Assembly: GCF_001423085.1 (NCBI RefSeq)
Contig: NZ_LMNU01000012.1
Span: forward strand, 514,185 to 578,184
Reading direction: 5' to 3'
DNA: 64,000 nt
Source: Methylobacterium sp. Leaf125
Lineage (GTDB): Bacteria > Pseudomonadota > Alphaproteobacteria > Rhizobiales > Beijerinckiaceae
Part shown: piece by piece, positions 8,482 to 17,333 of the stretch
Position numbering within the stretch: the stretch's first letter is position 1
How the letters are laid out: each line of letters opens with the position of its first letter
The notes under the pieces: generated by a model
What the model was told of the DNA's origin: nothing
Seen by the model: the letters and a program-made list of their open reading frames with translations, nothing else
Databases searched by the model: none
Made by a program: the position numbers and the translations under genes

Positions 8482-9528
8482 ATGAAGACCAATCCCGGCC
8501 GCTTCTTCGAGGATTATCGCCTCGGGGAGACCATCCGACACGCCACGCCCCGCACGGTCACCCTCGGCGACGTCGCGCTCTACACCGCCCTCTACGGCCC
8601 GCGCTTCGCCGTGCAATCCTCCGACGCCTTCGCGCGCGCCGTGGGCTACCCGCAGAGCCCGCTCGACGACCTCCTCACCTTCCATGTGGTCTTCGGCAAG
8701 ACCGTGCCGGACATCTCCCTCAACGCGCTGGCCAATCTCGGCTACGCCGAGGGTGGCTTCCGCCGGCCCGTCTATCCGGGCGAGACCCTCTCGACCGTGT
8801 CGGAGGTGATCGGCCTCAAGGAAAGCTCGAACCGCCAGACCGGGGTGGTCTACGTGCGCTCCACCGGCTCGGATGCCAACGGCGAGACCGTGCTGAGCTA
8901 CTGCCGCTGGGTGCTCGTGAAGAAGCGCGACCCGGACGCGACGATCACCCAGGAGCACGTGCCGACCTTCGCCAAGGTGGTGGACCCGGCCGACCTCGCC
9001 GCGGCCCTGCCGCCCCTGAACCCGGGCGCCTACGATTGCGAGCTCGCCGGCTCGCCGCACCGGTTCGGCGACTACGTGGTGGGCGAGCGCATCGACCACG
9101 TCGACGGGATGACCGTCGAGGAGGCCGAGCACCAGATCGCCACCCGCCTGTACCAGAACACCGCCAAGGTGCATTTCGACGGCTACGCTGCCAAGGACAC
9201 CCGCTTCGGCCGCCGGCTGATCTACGGGGGCGTCGTGATCTCGCTGGCCCGGGCCCTGAGCTTCAACGGCCTCGGCAACGCCTTCGCGCTGGCGGGCATC
9301 AATGCCGGCCGCCACGTCGCCCCGCTGTTTGCCGGGGATACGGTCTATGCCTGGAGCGAGGTGCTGGAGACCGCCGAACTCCCGGGCCGCAGTGACATCG
9401 GGGCCCTTCGGCTGCGCACCGTCGCCACCAAGAACCAGCCTTGCGGCAACCACCCCGACAAGGTCGGGGACGCCTATGACCCGTCGGTGATCCTCGATCT
9501 CGACTACTGGGCCTTCATGCCGCGCTGA
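8482..9528 (+). CDS. meaC: Mesaconyl-CoA hydratase (MaoC-like, ethylmalonyl-CoA pathway)
   Basis: A 348-residue double hot-dog protein of the MaoC dehydratase group. It matches mesaconyl-CoA hydratase, which interconverts mesaconyl-CoA and beta-methylmalyl-CoA in the ethylmalonyl-CoA pathway used to regenerate glyoxylate during C1 and C2 growth. Features that I recognise are the N-terminus GRFFEDYRLGETIRHATPRT, the TALYGPRFAVQSSDAFA block, and the second half starting near HRFGDYVVGERIDHVDGMTV, with FDGYAAKDTRFGRRLIYGG. The length agrees with the family. A gggacgag ribosome site precedes the ATG. The remaining pathway genes are not in the window. In other bacteria the same enzyme is called Mch or Meh. 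Confidence 0.87.
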   Translation: MKTNPGRFFEDYRLGETIRHATPRTVTLGDVALYTALYGPRFAVQSSDAFARAVGYPQSPLDDLLTFHVVFGKTVPDISLNALANLGYAEGGFRRPVYPGETLSTVSEVIGLKESSNRQTGVVYVRSTGSDANGETVLSYCRWVLVKKRDPDATITQEHVPTFAKVVDPADLAAALPPLNPGAYDCELAGSPHRFGDYVVGERIDHVDGMTVEEAEHQIATRLYQNTAKVHFDGYAAKDTRFGRRLIYGGVVISLARALSFNGLGNAFALAGINAGRHVAPLFAGDTVYAWSEVLETAELPGRSDIGALRLRTVATKNQPCGNHPDKVGDAYDPSVILDLDYWAFMPR

Positions 9529-9637
9529 TCCTTCACTCCCGGTCGGCCCTTCCCCTCCGGCTGACCCTTCGACCCCGGACGACCCTTCGGTCCCGGCCCG
9601 CCGCGTGACGGGTCGGGCGGGCCAACAAGGCCGAGGG

Positions 9638-10447
9638 TTAGCGGCGGATGCCGCGCGTGACCCAGTAGGCGCGCGGCACGCAGATCCCGAGCGGGGTCGC
9701 GTATTGGGCATGGAGGGCGATGAAGTCCCGGCGCAGGTCGGCCCGTCGCGCTTCGTCGAGACTGTCGGCCAGGACCTTGGTGGGGCCATAGCCGGTGACG
9801 AAACGCTCCCAGGCGGCCTCGGCGCTCGGCTCGCGGAAGAACGAGGTGCCGCTCTCGAAGGCGAGCTCGAAGTCCCGGCCCAGCAGGCCCGTGATCCGCT
9901 CCGGATCGCCCCAGTCGAAGGGGGAGGGCGGGGCCGGATCCGATGGCGGCGGCAGATAGGGCTTCATCACCGAGAACATCCGGAACACGGCACCGTCCGG
10001 CGTCCACGTGGTCAGGGCGATGCGTCCCCCTCGGCGACAGACCCGCGCCAGTTCCGCCGCGGCGGCCTCGGGACGGCTCGCGAACATCACCCCGAAGGTC
10101 GAGACGACCGCGTCGAACGCCCCGTCCGCGAACGGCAGCGCCTCGGCGTCCCCGAGCCGGTAGGCGATGTCCAGGCTCTCCGCCCGCGCCTGCTCCGCCG
10201 CGAAGGCGATCAGGTCGGCACCCAGATCGACGCCGGTCACCTGCGCCCCGCACCGTGCCACGACGCGGGAGGTCCAGCCCGTGCCCGTCGCCAGGTCGAG
10301 CACCCGCTCCCCCGGCTTCGGATCCAGGCGCAGCACGCAATGCGCAATGCTGTCGGCGATGCCACGGCTGATCTCGTTGTAGCGGGCGCCCCCGGCATTC
10401 CAGATCCGGGCCGGCTTCGCGTTGTGCGGTTGGATCGCGTCGCTCAT
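9638..10447 (-). CDS. SAM-dependent methyltransferase, class I
   Basis: A 269-residue soluble methyltransferase of the UbiE/Methyltransf_11 type. Motif I VLDLATGTGW lies at residues 49-58, motif II VTGVDLG follows, and a DAEALPFADGAFDAVVS segment gives motifs post-II and III. The substrate cannot be inferred. It is transcribed away from the TonB receptor gene, so the 483-base region between them probably holds promoters for both. The 3' flank (9538-9600) has a degenerate CCCTTC/CCGG-rich repeat that looks non-coding. Confidence 0.85.
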   Translation of the reverse strand: MSDAIQPHNAKPARIWNAGGARYNEISRGIADSIAHCVLRLDPKPGERVLDLATGTGWTSRVVARCGAQVTGVDLGADLIAFAAEQARAESLDIAYRLGDAEALPFADGAFDAVVSTFGVMFASRPEAAAAELARVCRRGGRIALTTWTPDGAVFRMFSVMKPYLPPPSDPAPPSPFDWGDPERITGLLGRDFELAFESGTSFFREPSAEAAWERFVTGYGPTKVLADSLDEARRADLRRDFIALHAQYATPLGICVPRAYWVTRGIRR

Positions 10448-10746
10448 GGTGCCTCCGACTCAGTCGGGTCCCCCGCGCAGGATGCCGCATCAAGCGTCTG
10501 AAAGTCTATGGGACTCGCGCGAAGGACTTCCGCGTTGGCGTGGTCGACTGTCGAATACAGTCCGTTTGCCTGACCCGAGACGTCTTCATGACGGGTCGGC
10601 AGTCGGCCTGCACCGGACTGTCGCCCCGATGACCTGCGTCCTCGCTCTGTGCCGATGCTCCGTCCGCGGAGCCACGACGGAAACGTTCAGCCCCGGCGGA
10701 CGGGGACCGCACCGGCCCCGACGACCCATCAGCAGTTCCGCATTAG

Positions 10747-10824
10747 AACAATTAGGAATTGTTGCCGCAAAGGCACGGGCGCTGAACCAATTTGTGCCAA
10801 GGCTTGATCACCCCGGCGTGATCG
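10747..10824. promoter_or_regulatory. Two inverted repeats upstream of the TonB-dependent receptor
   Basis: The 483-base gap at 10448-10930 has no gene that I believe. It contains a perfect AACAATT-AGG-AATTGTT palindrome at 10747-10763, AT-rich in a GC-rich setting, and a second repeat GATCAC-CCCGGC-GTGATC at 10807-10824. Receptors of this kind are usually iron-repressed (Fur, Irr or RirA in alphaproteobacteria). The first site is AT-rich and palindromic like Irr or Fur sites, but it is not an exact match to any consensus that I can recall. Confidence 0.4.
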
Positions 10825-10930
10825 ACTAACCGCCAGATGTGCCGACGTATCGATCCAAGGTTTAGGATCGCTCTAATGTAATCCTCAAGAGTTCGATACG
10901 CGACCCGGGCGACAGCACAAGGATTTACCG

Positions 10931-13138
10931 GTGCGCAAGATCACCTCAGCGCTTTCCGCAACCTCGACGTATGCTTTGATCGGCGCAACCTCGCTGGTCT
11001 TCAGCTCGGCAGGTCTGACGTCGCCCGTCAAAGCGCAAGAATCCGTGCAGCTCGACGAGCTTTCCGTGGCGGGGGCCTCGGCTGGCACGGGGCGTGGCGG
11101 GCAGGGAGTCGGGCTCCTGAAGGACCTGCCGGCACCCTATGCCGGGGGCCAGTTCGCACGGGGCGGCTCCCTGGGTGTGCTCGGGACGCGGGATGCGCTG
11201 AACACGCCGTTCAGCACCGTCAACTTCACGCAGCAGGTCATCCAGGACCAGCAGGCGCGGACCGTGGCCGACACCCTGGTCAACGACGCGTCGGTCCGCC
11301 TGACGACGGCCAGCAACGGCTTCAGCGACACCTTCCAGATCCGCGGCTTCGAGGTTCAGGCGCAGGATGTCGGGTTGAACGGCCTCTACGGCCTGGTCTC
11401 GTCCAATCGCGTGGCGGCGCAGTACATCGAGCGCATCGAGTTGCTGAAGGGTCCGGGCGCGTTCATGTACGGCATTCCGCCGGGCGGCAGCGTCGGCGGC
11501 AGCATCAACATCGTCACGAAACGCGCCCTCGACGTGCCGTTCGTCCAGGTGACGCCGCAATATATCAGCCCCGGTAACTTCGGCGTACATGTCGATGCCA
11601 GCGCCCGCGGCGGCGAGAACAAGGAATGGGGCATCCGCTTCAACGGCCTGGGCCGGGACGGCGAGGCCACGATCCGGGACGGCAACCTGCGGACGGGCCT
11701 CGGAGCCCTGTCCCTCGACTATCAGGGCGAGCGCCTGCGCTGGGCCCTCGACGTGATCTCCCAGAACGACGACACCAAGAACTTCCGTCCGCAGATCGGC
11801 CTGCAATCGGATATCGCCTTCATCCCGCGCCCGCCGAGCGGCCGCAGCAACTGGTTCCCGGGAACGCAGCTCCAGCAGCGGGACAACACGGTCGCGTCCT
11901 TCCTCGAATACGACCTGACGGACTGGCTGACGGCCTATGGCGGGATCGGGTATCGCGCAGGGTCCAATCGACAGACCTTCCCGGACTACCGGGTCTTCGG
12001 CTTTCCCAGCGGCGCCGACGTCCTCGGCAATTTCCGACTCGTCAACGCGTTCTACGATTCCTACAGCAGCACCGTCAGCGGCAATGCCGGGCTGAAGGCG
12101 CGCTTCGATACCGGCTTCATCAACCATTCGGTGAACCTGGTCTATACCGGGTTCACGCGGGAGGACGGCTTCGCCTACGTGGCGAACTCGGCGGACGAGT
12201 CGGTTCCGTCCAACATCTACAGCCCGTCCCCGCTGCCGGTCGTGACGGGTGAGCGGGTCGCACCGCAACGCTATGCCGGGACCACGCTGACCAGCGTCGC
12301 GGTCGCCGACACGATGTCGGCCTTCGACGACACCATCCTGCTGACCGCGGGCGTCCGCTACCAGATGGTGAACCAGAAGAGCTACGACACCGTGACCCAG
12401 GCGCGGACGAGCGAGTACGACGCGAACGCCACGTCGCCGCTCGCCGGCATCGTGTTCAAGCCCTGGAAGAACGTCTCCCTGTACGCGAACTATGCCGAGG
12501 GCCTGACGGCCGGCACCATCGTGGGGCCGGGCTACAGCAACGCGGGCGCGATCCTGAGTCCCTACAAGTCGGACCAGCAGGAAGTCGGCATCAAGGTCGA
12601 CTGGGGCACCATCACGACGACGGCGGCGCTGTTCCAGATCAGCCGTCCGGACCAGGTCCAGACGGCGACCAATGCCCTGGCGTATAACGGCGAACAGCGC
12701 AATCAGGGCCTGGAATTGTCGGCTTTCGGGGCGATCGCACCGACCCTGCGCGGGTTCGCGAGCGCAACCTTCCTGCGGCCCGAACTGACCAAGCCGATCG
12801 ACCCGCTCCAGCGTGGGAACGACGCCGCGGGCGTCCCGGATCTCACCGTCTCCGCCGGTCTCGAATGGGATACGCCCTGGGTGCGGGGCCTCTCCCTCAA
12901 CGGCCGGGTGCTCTACACCTCCGGCTCGTATCTCACCGGCGCCAACACCGTCCGCTTTCCGGACTGGACGCGGTTCGACCTCGGCTTCCGCTACGCGACG
13001 ATCCTCGGCGACAGGCCGTTCGTCTTCCGCTTCAACGTCGAGAACGTCGCCGACAACCGATACTGGCTGACGACGGGCACCTTCGTCACGGTCGCTTCAC
13101 CGCGGACCTTCGTCGTATCCGCCTCCTACACGTTCTGA
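10931..13138 (+). CDS. TonB-dependent siderophore receptor
   Basis: A 735-residue outer-membrane receptor. The GTG start at 10931 has an aagga ribosome site and opens a long signal peptide ending near SPVKAQ. The plug domain follows (about residues 85-200), with FQIRGFEVQAQDVGLNGLYG, YIERIELLKGPGAFMYG and GGSINIVTKRA as clear plug motifs. The rest is a beta barrel ending in SYTF, where the terminal Phe is the usual barrel signal. The whole fits the ferric-siderophore receptor group (FhuA/FcuA-like), with the ligand unknown. No TonB, FecR or siderophore synthesis genes are adjacent. Confidence 0.92.
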   Translation: MRKITSALSATSTYALIGATSLVFSSAGLTSPVKAQESVQLDELSVAGASAGTGRGGQGVGLLKDLPAPYAGGQFARGGSLGVLGTRDALNTPFSTVNFTQQVIQDQQARTVADTLVNDASVRLTTASNGFSDTFQIRGFEVQAQDVGLNGLYGLVSSNRVAAQYIERIELLKGPGAFMYGIPPGGSVGGSINIVTKRALDVPFVQVTPQYISPGNFGVHVDASARGGENKEWGIRFNGLGRDGEATIRDGNLRTGLGALSLDYQGERLRWALDVISQNDDTKNFRPQIGLQSDIAFIPRPPSGRSNWFPGTQLQQRDNTVASFLEYDLTDWLTAYGGIGYRAGSNRQTFPDYRVFGFPSGADVLGNFRLVNAFYDSYSSTVSGNAGLKARFDTGFINHSVNLVYTGFTREDGFAYVANSADESVPSNIYSPSPLPVVTGERVAPQRYAGTTLTSVAVADTMSAFDDTILLTAGVRYQMVNQKSYDTVTQARTSEYDANATSPLAGIVFKPWKNVSLYANYAEGLTAGTIVGPGYSNAGAILSPYKSDQQEVGIKVDWGTITTTAALFQISRPDQVQTATNALAYNGEQRNQGLELSAFGAIAPTLRGFASATFLRPELTKPIDPLQRGNDAAGVPDLTVSAGLEWDTPWVRGLSLNGRVLYTSGSYLTGANTVRFPDWTRFDLGFRYATILGDRPFVFRFNVENVADNRYWLTTGTFVTVASPRTFVVSASYTF

Positions 13139-13266
13139 CGGGATCGAATGACCCGGGGACGCGCATCGCGCCCCCGCGCTCGGCCCGCGAGCAGCGGCAA
13201 GGACATCTTGCGCGCCCCGCGTCCCGTCTGCAATCGTCGGGCGCTGCCTCCGGAGGATGCGTCGCC

Positions 13267-13479
13267 ATGCCTGCTGAACCGATCAAGGGACCGGCGTCGT
13301 ATTTCCCGTCGATCGAGAAGCGGTACGGCCGACCCATCGCGGTCTGGCAGCAACTCGTCCGAAACAGACTTCCGGCCAGGCACATGGACCTCGTCGCGAT
13401 GCTGAAGGCCGAGCACGGGATGGGCCACGGGCACGCCAACGCGATCGTGGCGCACGTCCTGGCAACACAGGCTCCGTGA
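13267..13479 (+). CDS. DUF4287 domain protein
   Basis: A 70-residue protein that is almost entirely the DUF4287 domain: IKGPASYFPSIEKRYGRPI, then MDLVAMLKAEHGMGHGHANA. Function unknown; the domain is common in small soluble proteins and in front of DUF5655. The ATG at 13267 is preceded by ggagga, which fixes the start inside a longer open frame. It sits 128 bases after the receptor gene and is probably independent of it. Confidence 0.82.
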   Translation: MPAEPIKGPASYFPSIEKRYGRPIAVWQQLVRNRLPARHMDLVAMLKAEHGMGHGHANAIVAHVLATQAP

Positions 13480-13563
13480 GGCGATCCCGCTTCAAACCGT
13501 TCGCCGATCAGGGCGGACGGGGCCGCGTCGATCCCGCGGCCGCGCCGACTCCCGCGCCGGGCG

Positions 13564-14364
13564 TCAGCCCCCGAACAGCCCCATCACCGTCCGGCGCAGC
13601 GGGTTGGCCGGGTCGGAGAGGAGGCGCAGGGCCATCAGGCAGGCGATGGTGACGAGGAGGGGGCGGATCAGCCGGGCGCCCATGCGGATCGCCAGGCGGG
13701 AGCCGATCTGCGCGCCGATGAAGGCGCCCACCGCCATCATCAGGCCGATCGCCCAGACCACGTGGCCGCCCAGCGCGAACAGCGCCAGGCTGCCGAGGTT
13801 GCTCGCGGCATTGGCGAGCTTGGTGTGGGCGGTGCCCTTCACCACGCCGAGCCCCAGCAGGGTCACGAACCCGATCATGTAGAAGGCGCCGGCACCGGGA
13901 CCGAAGACCCCGTCGTAGAAGCCTACGGCCGGCGCCCAGGTCAGGGCGAACCAGTTCGGGGTGATCCGCGCGGTGGCGTCCTCGTTGCTCATGCGCTTGG
14001 CGGTCGCGAAGTAGATCGCGATGGCCACCAGCAGGATCGGCACGGCGGCGTCCAGCAGGGCGCGCGGCAGCAGGCTGACGCAGAGGGCGCCCGCCACCGA
14101 GGCGCAACCGGCGCTGAGCGCGATCTTCCAGGCGTCGGGCCAGTGGATCAGGCGGCGGTGCGCGAAGGCCAGGGTCGAGGAGACCGCGCCGGCACTGCCC
14201 TGGAGCTTGTTCGTGGCGATCGCCGAGACGGGATCGAGGCCTGAGAGCAGCAGGGCCGGCAGGGTCAGCAGACCCCCGCCGCCCGCGATCGCGTCGACGC
14301 AGCCGGCCGCCACCGCGACCGCGAACAGACCCGCGATCAGGCCGATATCCACCCCGAAGATCAT
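13564..14364 (-). CDS. TSUP family membrane transporter (TauE/SafE type)
   Basis: A 266-residue inner-membrane protein with about eight hydrophobic helices in two related halves. Each half has a glycine-rich re-entrant motif: AGGGGLLTLPALLLSG near residue 27 and GPGAGAFYMIGFVTLLG in the second half. This is the TSUP design (sulfite, sulfoacetate or other organosulfur anion export). The substrate of this member is unknown. It may be followed by the L,D-transpeptidase gene on the same strand but is separated from it by 78 bases. Confidence 0.87.
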   Translation of the reverse strand: MIFGVDIGLIAGLFAVAVAAGCVDAIAGGGGLLTLPALLLSGLDPVSAIATNKLQGSAGAVSSTLAFAHRRLIHWPDAWKIALSAGCASVAGALCVSLLPRALLDAAVPILLVAIAIYFATAKRMSNEDATARITPNWFALTWAPAVGFYDGVFGPGAGAFYMIGFVTLLGLGVVKGTAHTKLANAASNLGSLALFALGGHVVWAIGLMMAVGAFIGAQIGSRLAIRMGARLIRPLLVTIACLMALRLLSDPANPLRRTVMGLFGG

Positions 14365-14442
14365 CCCGTCCTCACGTCATGGTCCAGTGAGGGCCGACTG
14401 GAGGCGGGATGGAGATCGAGGGGGAAGCGCCGGACGGACGCC

Positions 14443-15015
14443 TCAGTTGCGGACGACGACCTTGGTCCCGACCTTGGCGCGGTCGTAGAGATCGACCACG
14501 TCCTTGTTGGTCATGCGGATGCAGCCCGAGGACACCGCGGCGCCCATGGTCTCCGGCTCGTTCGAGCCGTGGATGCGGTAGAGCGAGGAGCCGAGGTAGA
14601 GCGCGCGGGCGCCGAGGGGGTTGTCCTGGCCGCCGGCCATGAAGCGCGGCAGGTCGGGACGGCGCGCCAGCATCTGCGACGGCGGACGCCAATCCGGCCA
14701 TTCCTTCTTCATCGTCACGGTCTTCTCGCCGGACCACGAGAAGCCCTGGCGCCCGACGCCGACGCCGTAGCGCACGGCCTGGCCGCCGCCGAGCACGTAG
14801 AACAGCCGGCGCTGGCTGGTCGAGACCACGATGGTGCCGGGCTTCTCCGTGCCCTTCCAGGCGACGGTCTCGCGCGGAATCGCCTGCTCCTTGAAGATGT
14901 TCATGAAGTCGGCGATCGGCCCGCTGTCGAACGGGTTTCCGGCGAAGGCCGGTCCGGTCGATACGGTCAGGGCCGCCGCCAGGGCGGATGCGGCGAGAAC
15001 GCGGCGCGTCTGCAT
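14443..15015 (-). CDS. L,D-transpeptidase (YkuD/ErfK family)
   Basis: A 190-residue exported protein. A signal peptide (MQTRRVLAASALAAALTVST, cut after AFA) leads to a YkuD catalytic domain. The active-site motif has His149 in YRIHGSN and Cys165 in SSGCIRM, with Arg167 also in place. Enzymes of this type cross-link peptidoglycan by 3-3 bonds or attach proteins to it in the periplasm. An upstream tggagga-like site supports the start. It appears to be a single gene. Confidence 0.93.
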   Translation of the reverse strand: MQTRRVLAASALAAALTVSTGPAFAGNPFDSGPIADFMNIFKEQAIPRETVAWKGTEKPGTIVVSTSQRRLFYVLGGGQAVRYGVGVGRQGFSWSGEKTVTMKKEWPDWRPPSQMLARRPDLPRFMAGGQDNPLGARALYLGSSLYRIHGSNEPETMGAAVSSGCIRMTNKDVVDLYDRAKVGTKVVVRN

Positions 15016-15262
15016 GGTCGTCTCCTCCAGCCGAGAACCGGCAAAGGGCGGGCGCGTGGGCCCGGCTTTCCCGGAGGCTTATGGTCGGGGGCGCGAGCCT
15101 TGGCGTGATGGGGGAGGGGGGTCAACCGCGTCAGGACCGAACGCGCCGCCCCTGTGTGATCCCGGCAACGCCCTCGGGCCGGGGGGCGCCGGGCGTGCGT
15201 CTCAGCACCTGACACAATGCCGCAGGAACTTGCGGCGACGCCGGCTTACCCCCAGACTCGGT

Positions 15263-15697
15263 GTGGTGAGACCCAACCCTGTCCCTATCGCAGGCGCCGC
15301 CGAGGCGACCGCGTACCTGCCTGGATCGGCCTCGGCCGCGGCGGCGCGCCCGGTCGTGCGTGCGGTCGAGGTGGTGGCGTCCGGTCTGCTCGCGCTGCTG
15401 CTCCTCGTCTGCGCCGTCCTGCCGCTTCTGCGGACGGCGGGGGACGTGCCACACGGCTTCGCCCGCCAGACCGTGATGTCCCAGGCCGCGCTCCCGGAGA
15501 ACCGGGACAGCAACCTGCGCATCTCGGCCGCGATGGCCGACCTCGACGACAGCTACGGCAGCGTCGCGACCCTGCGGATCCCGCTCGTGACGAAGCACAG
15601 GGCGGATCGCCTCGCGATGCCGCGCCTCCTGCCGGCCCCGGCGACGCGCGCGGTCGCCCCCCTCGAGCGCCCTCCCAGACTCATCTTCCCGGCCTGA
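15263..15697 (+). CDS. Possible single-pass membrane protein, hypothetical
   Basis: This frame is open much further upstream, but only the part from the GTG codons at 15263/15266 looks like a protein (about 143 residues). It has one good helix (VVASGLLALLLLVCAVLPLL) followed by a soluble tail with ENRDSNLRISAAMADLDDSY. No clear ribosome site is seen and the Ala/Arg/Pro content is close to what a shadow frame would give. The lack of another gene on either strand between 15016 and 16025 is the main support. Confidence 0.4.
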   Translation: MVRPNPVPIAGAAEATAYLPGSASAAAARPVVRAVEVVASGLLALLLLVCAVLPLLRTAGDVPHGFARQTVMSQAALPENRDSNLRISAAMADLDDSYGSVATLRIPLVTKHRADRLAMPRLLPAPATRAVAPLERPPRLIFPA

Positions 15698-16025
15698 ACG
15701 GTCTGCCGCCGTCCGGCGCGCACGGCATTCGACGTCACCTTTTCGCGTTGAATACAACCTGTGTCGTCGGAACGCCCAGATTGTCGGGCATCCCCGGGAT
15801 CGTCATCGGACGATTCGGACCGGGTCGGAGCGATGCGACCCGCGCTGCGGCAGCGCAGGCGACGCCTTCACACCTGTCACCGCCCTCACCGCGCCCGGCC
15901 ATGCGACATGGTCCGGCGCTTGCCATGGCCCGAACCGCCCGCGGCGGGCCCTGGCCCCTGAACCCGGCGACGCCGGCCCGCGCCACGCGGGCCATCCGCC
16001 AAAATCTCGCAGGAGCGACGCGATC
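15698..16025. other. Intergenic region upstream of the RND pump operon
   Basis: 328 bases with no believable gene. It should hold the promoter and operator of the pump operon. I see no TetR-type palindrome that is strong enough to call. The aggag ribosome site of the adaptor gene is at its right edge. No divergent repressor gene is present beside the pump, unlike many acrAB loci. Confidence 0.4.
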
Positions 16026-17330
16026 GTGACGTCTTTCAACCACCGCCTGTTCGGGGCCCGGCCGACCGCGCTCGCCGCGGGCGTCGTCCTGGTCGCTCTC
16101 TCGGCCTGCAATCAGAAGCAGCAGGCGGCGGCGCCGGTTCCGGGACCCATTCCCGAGGTCAACATCGTGACCGTCCACGAGCAGCCGATTCCCTACGTGC
16201 GCGATCTGCCGGGCCGCGTTGCGCCGCTGCGCATCGCCGAGGTGCGCTCGCGCGTCTCCGGCCTCGTGGTGAAGCGCACCTTCGAGCAGGGCAGCCTCGT
16301 GAAGGAGGGCGACGTCCTCTACAAGATCGACCCGGCGCCGTTCGAGGTCGAGCTCCAGAGCGCGGAAGCCGCCTTGGCCCGGACCGAGGCCGCGCAGGTC
16401 CTCGCCGGACAGCAGGCCGACCGCCTGGAACAGCTGCTCTCGCGCCAGACCGCGAGTCAGGCCCAGTACGACGCCGCCTATGCCGGCCTGAAGCAGGCGC
16501 AGGCCGAGGTCGCCGGCGCCAAGGCGACGCGCGACCGCGCCAAGCTCAACCTCGGCTACACCGATGTCCGCGCCCCGATCTCGGGCCGCATCGGCCGGGC
16601 GCTGCTCACCGAGGGCACTTTGGTGGAGCAGGGCGGCACCGCCAACCTCGCCACCATCCAGCAGCTCGACCCGATCTACGTCGACATCACCCAGTCGGTG
16701 GGCGAGCTGAACAAGCTGCGCCGCGACCTCGCCAGCGGCGAGCTCTCGCGTCTCTCGGCCGACACGGCCAACGTCCACCTCATCATGGATGACGGCACGC
16801 TCTACGGCTCGGCCGGCAAGCTGCTGTTCTCCGACGTGACGGCCGATCCGAGCACCGGACAGGTGACCCTGCGCGTTCTGTTTCCCAACCCGCATGACGA
16901 GCTCTTCCCCGGCATGTACGTGCGCGCCCGCATCAAGCAGGGCATCGACACCGATGCGCTCGCGGTGCCGCAGCAGGCGATCCAGCGGACCAACGACGGC
17001 AAGGCCGAGGTCTGGGTAGTGCGCGACGACAGCAAAGTGATGCTTCAGCCCGTGGAGGTCGGCCCGGTGGTCGACAACCAGTGGGTCATCCGCTCGGGCC
17101 TCAAGGCCGGCGACCGCGTGGTCGTCGAGGGCGTGCAGAAGATCACCGCCGGCCAGCAGGTGAAGACCGTCGAGCTGAAGGTCGCCACCGCCGATTCCGG
17201 GCCGAAGCCCCGCGACACCGACGTTCCGGAGCCCGAGACCACCAAATCGACGGGTGCGCCGAAGCCCGGGGCGCCCAACGCGGCCTCGCCCGATGCGGCC
17301 TCACCCAAGCCCGTGTCGCAGGTGCGCTGA
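16026..17330 (+). CDS. RND efflux periplasmic adaptor (AcrA/MexA family)
   Basis: A 434-residue membrane-fusion protein that links an inner-membrane RND pump to an outer-membrane channel. The GTG at 16026 has aggag upstream. The N-terminus is a lipoprotein signal with lipobox LVALSAC, so the mature protein would be lipid-anchored. The lipoyl half-motifs are RSRVSGLVVKRTFEQGSLV and YTDVRAPISGRIGRA, flanking an alpha-helical hairpin (about residues 110-180). The beta-barrel part includes DPIYVDITQS. The last 45 residues are Pro/Ala/Ser-rich and look disordered. The pump gene starts 3 bases after the stop. Confidence 0.93.
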   Translation: MTSFNHRLFGARPTALAAGVVLVALSACNQKQQAAAPVPGPIPEVNIVTVHEQPIPYVRDLPGRVAPLRIAEVRSRVSGLVVKRTFEQGSLVKEGDVLYKIDPAPFEVELQSAEAALARTEAAQVLAGQQADRLEQLLSRQTASQAQYDAAYAGLKQAQAEVAGAKATRDRAKLNLGYTDVRAPISGRIGRALLTEGTLVEQGGTANLATIQQLDPIYVDITQSVGELNKLRRDLASGELSRLSADTANVHLIMDDGTLYGSAGKLLFSDVTADPSTGQVTLRVLFPNPHDELFPGMYVRARIKQGIDTDALAVPQQAIQRTNDGKAEVWVVRDDSKVMLQPVEVGPVVDNQWVIRSGLKAGDRVVVEGVQKITAGQQVKTVELKVATADSGPKPRDTDVPEPETTKSTGAPKPGAPNAASPDAASPKPVSQVR

Positions 17331-17333
17331 ACC

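Noticed and set aside
9538..9600. Degenerate repeat that reads like collagen (GRPGSKGQPEG) on the minus strand
   Set aside because: It lies between two stop-bounded genes, is short and imperfect, and would need read-through from the methyltransferase antisense frame.
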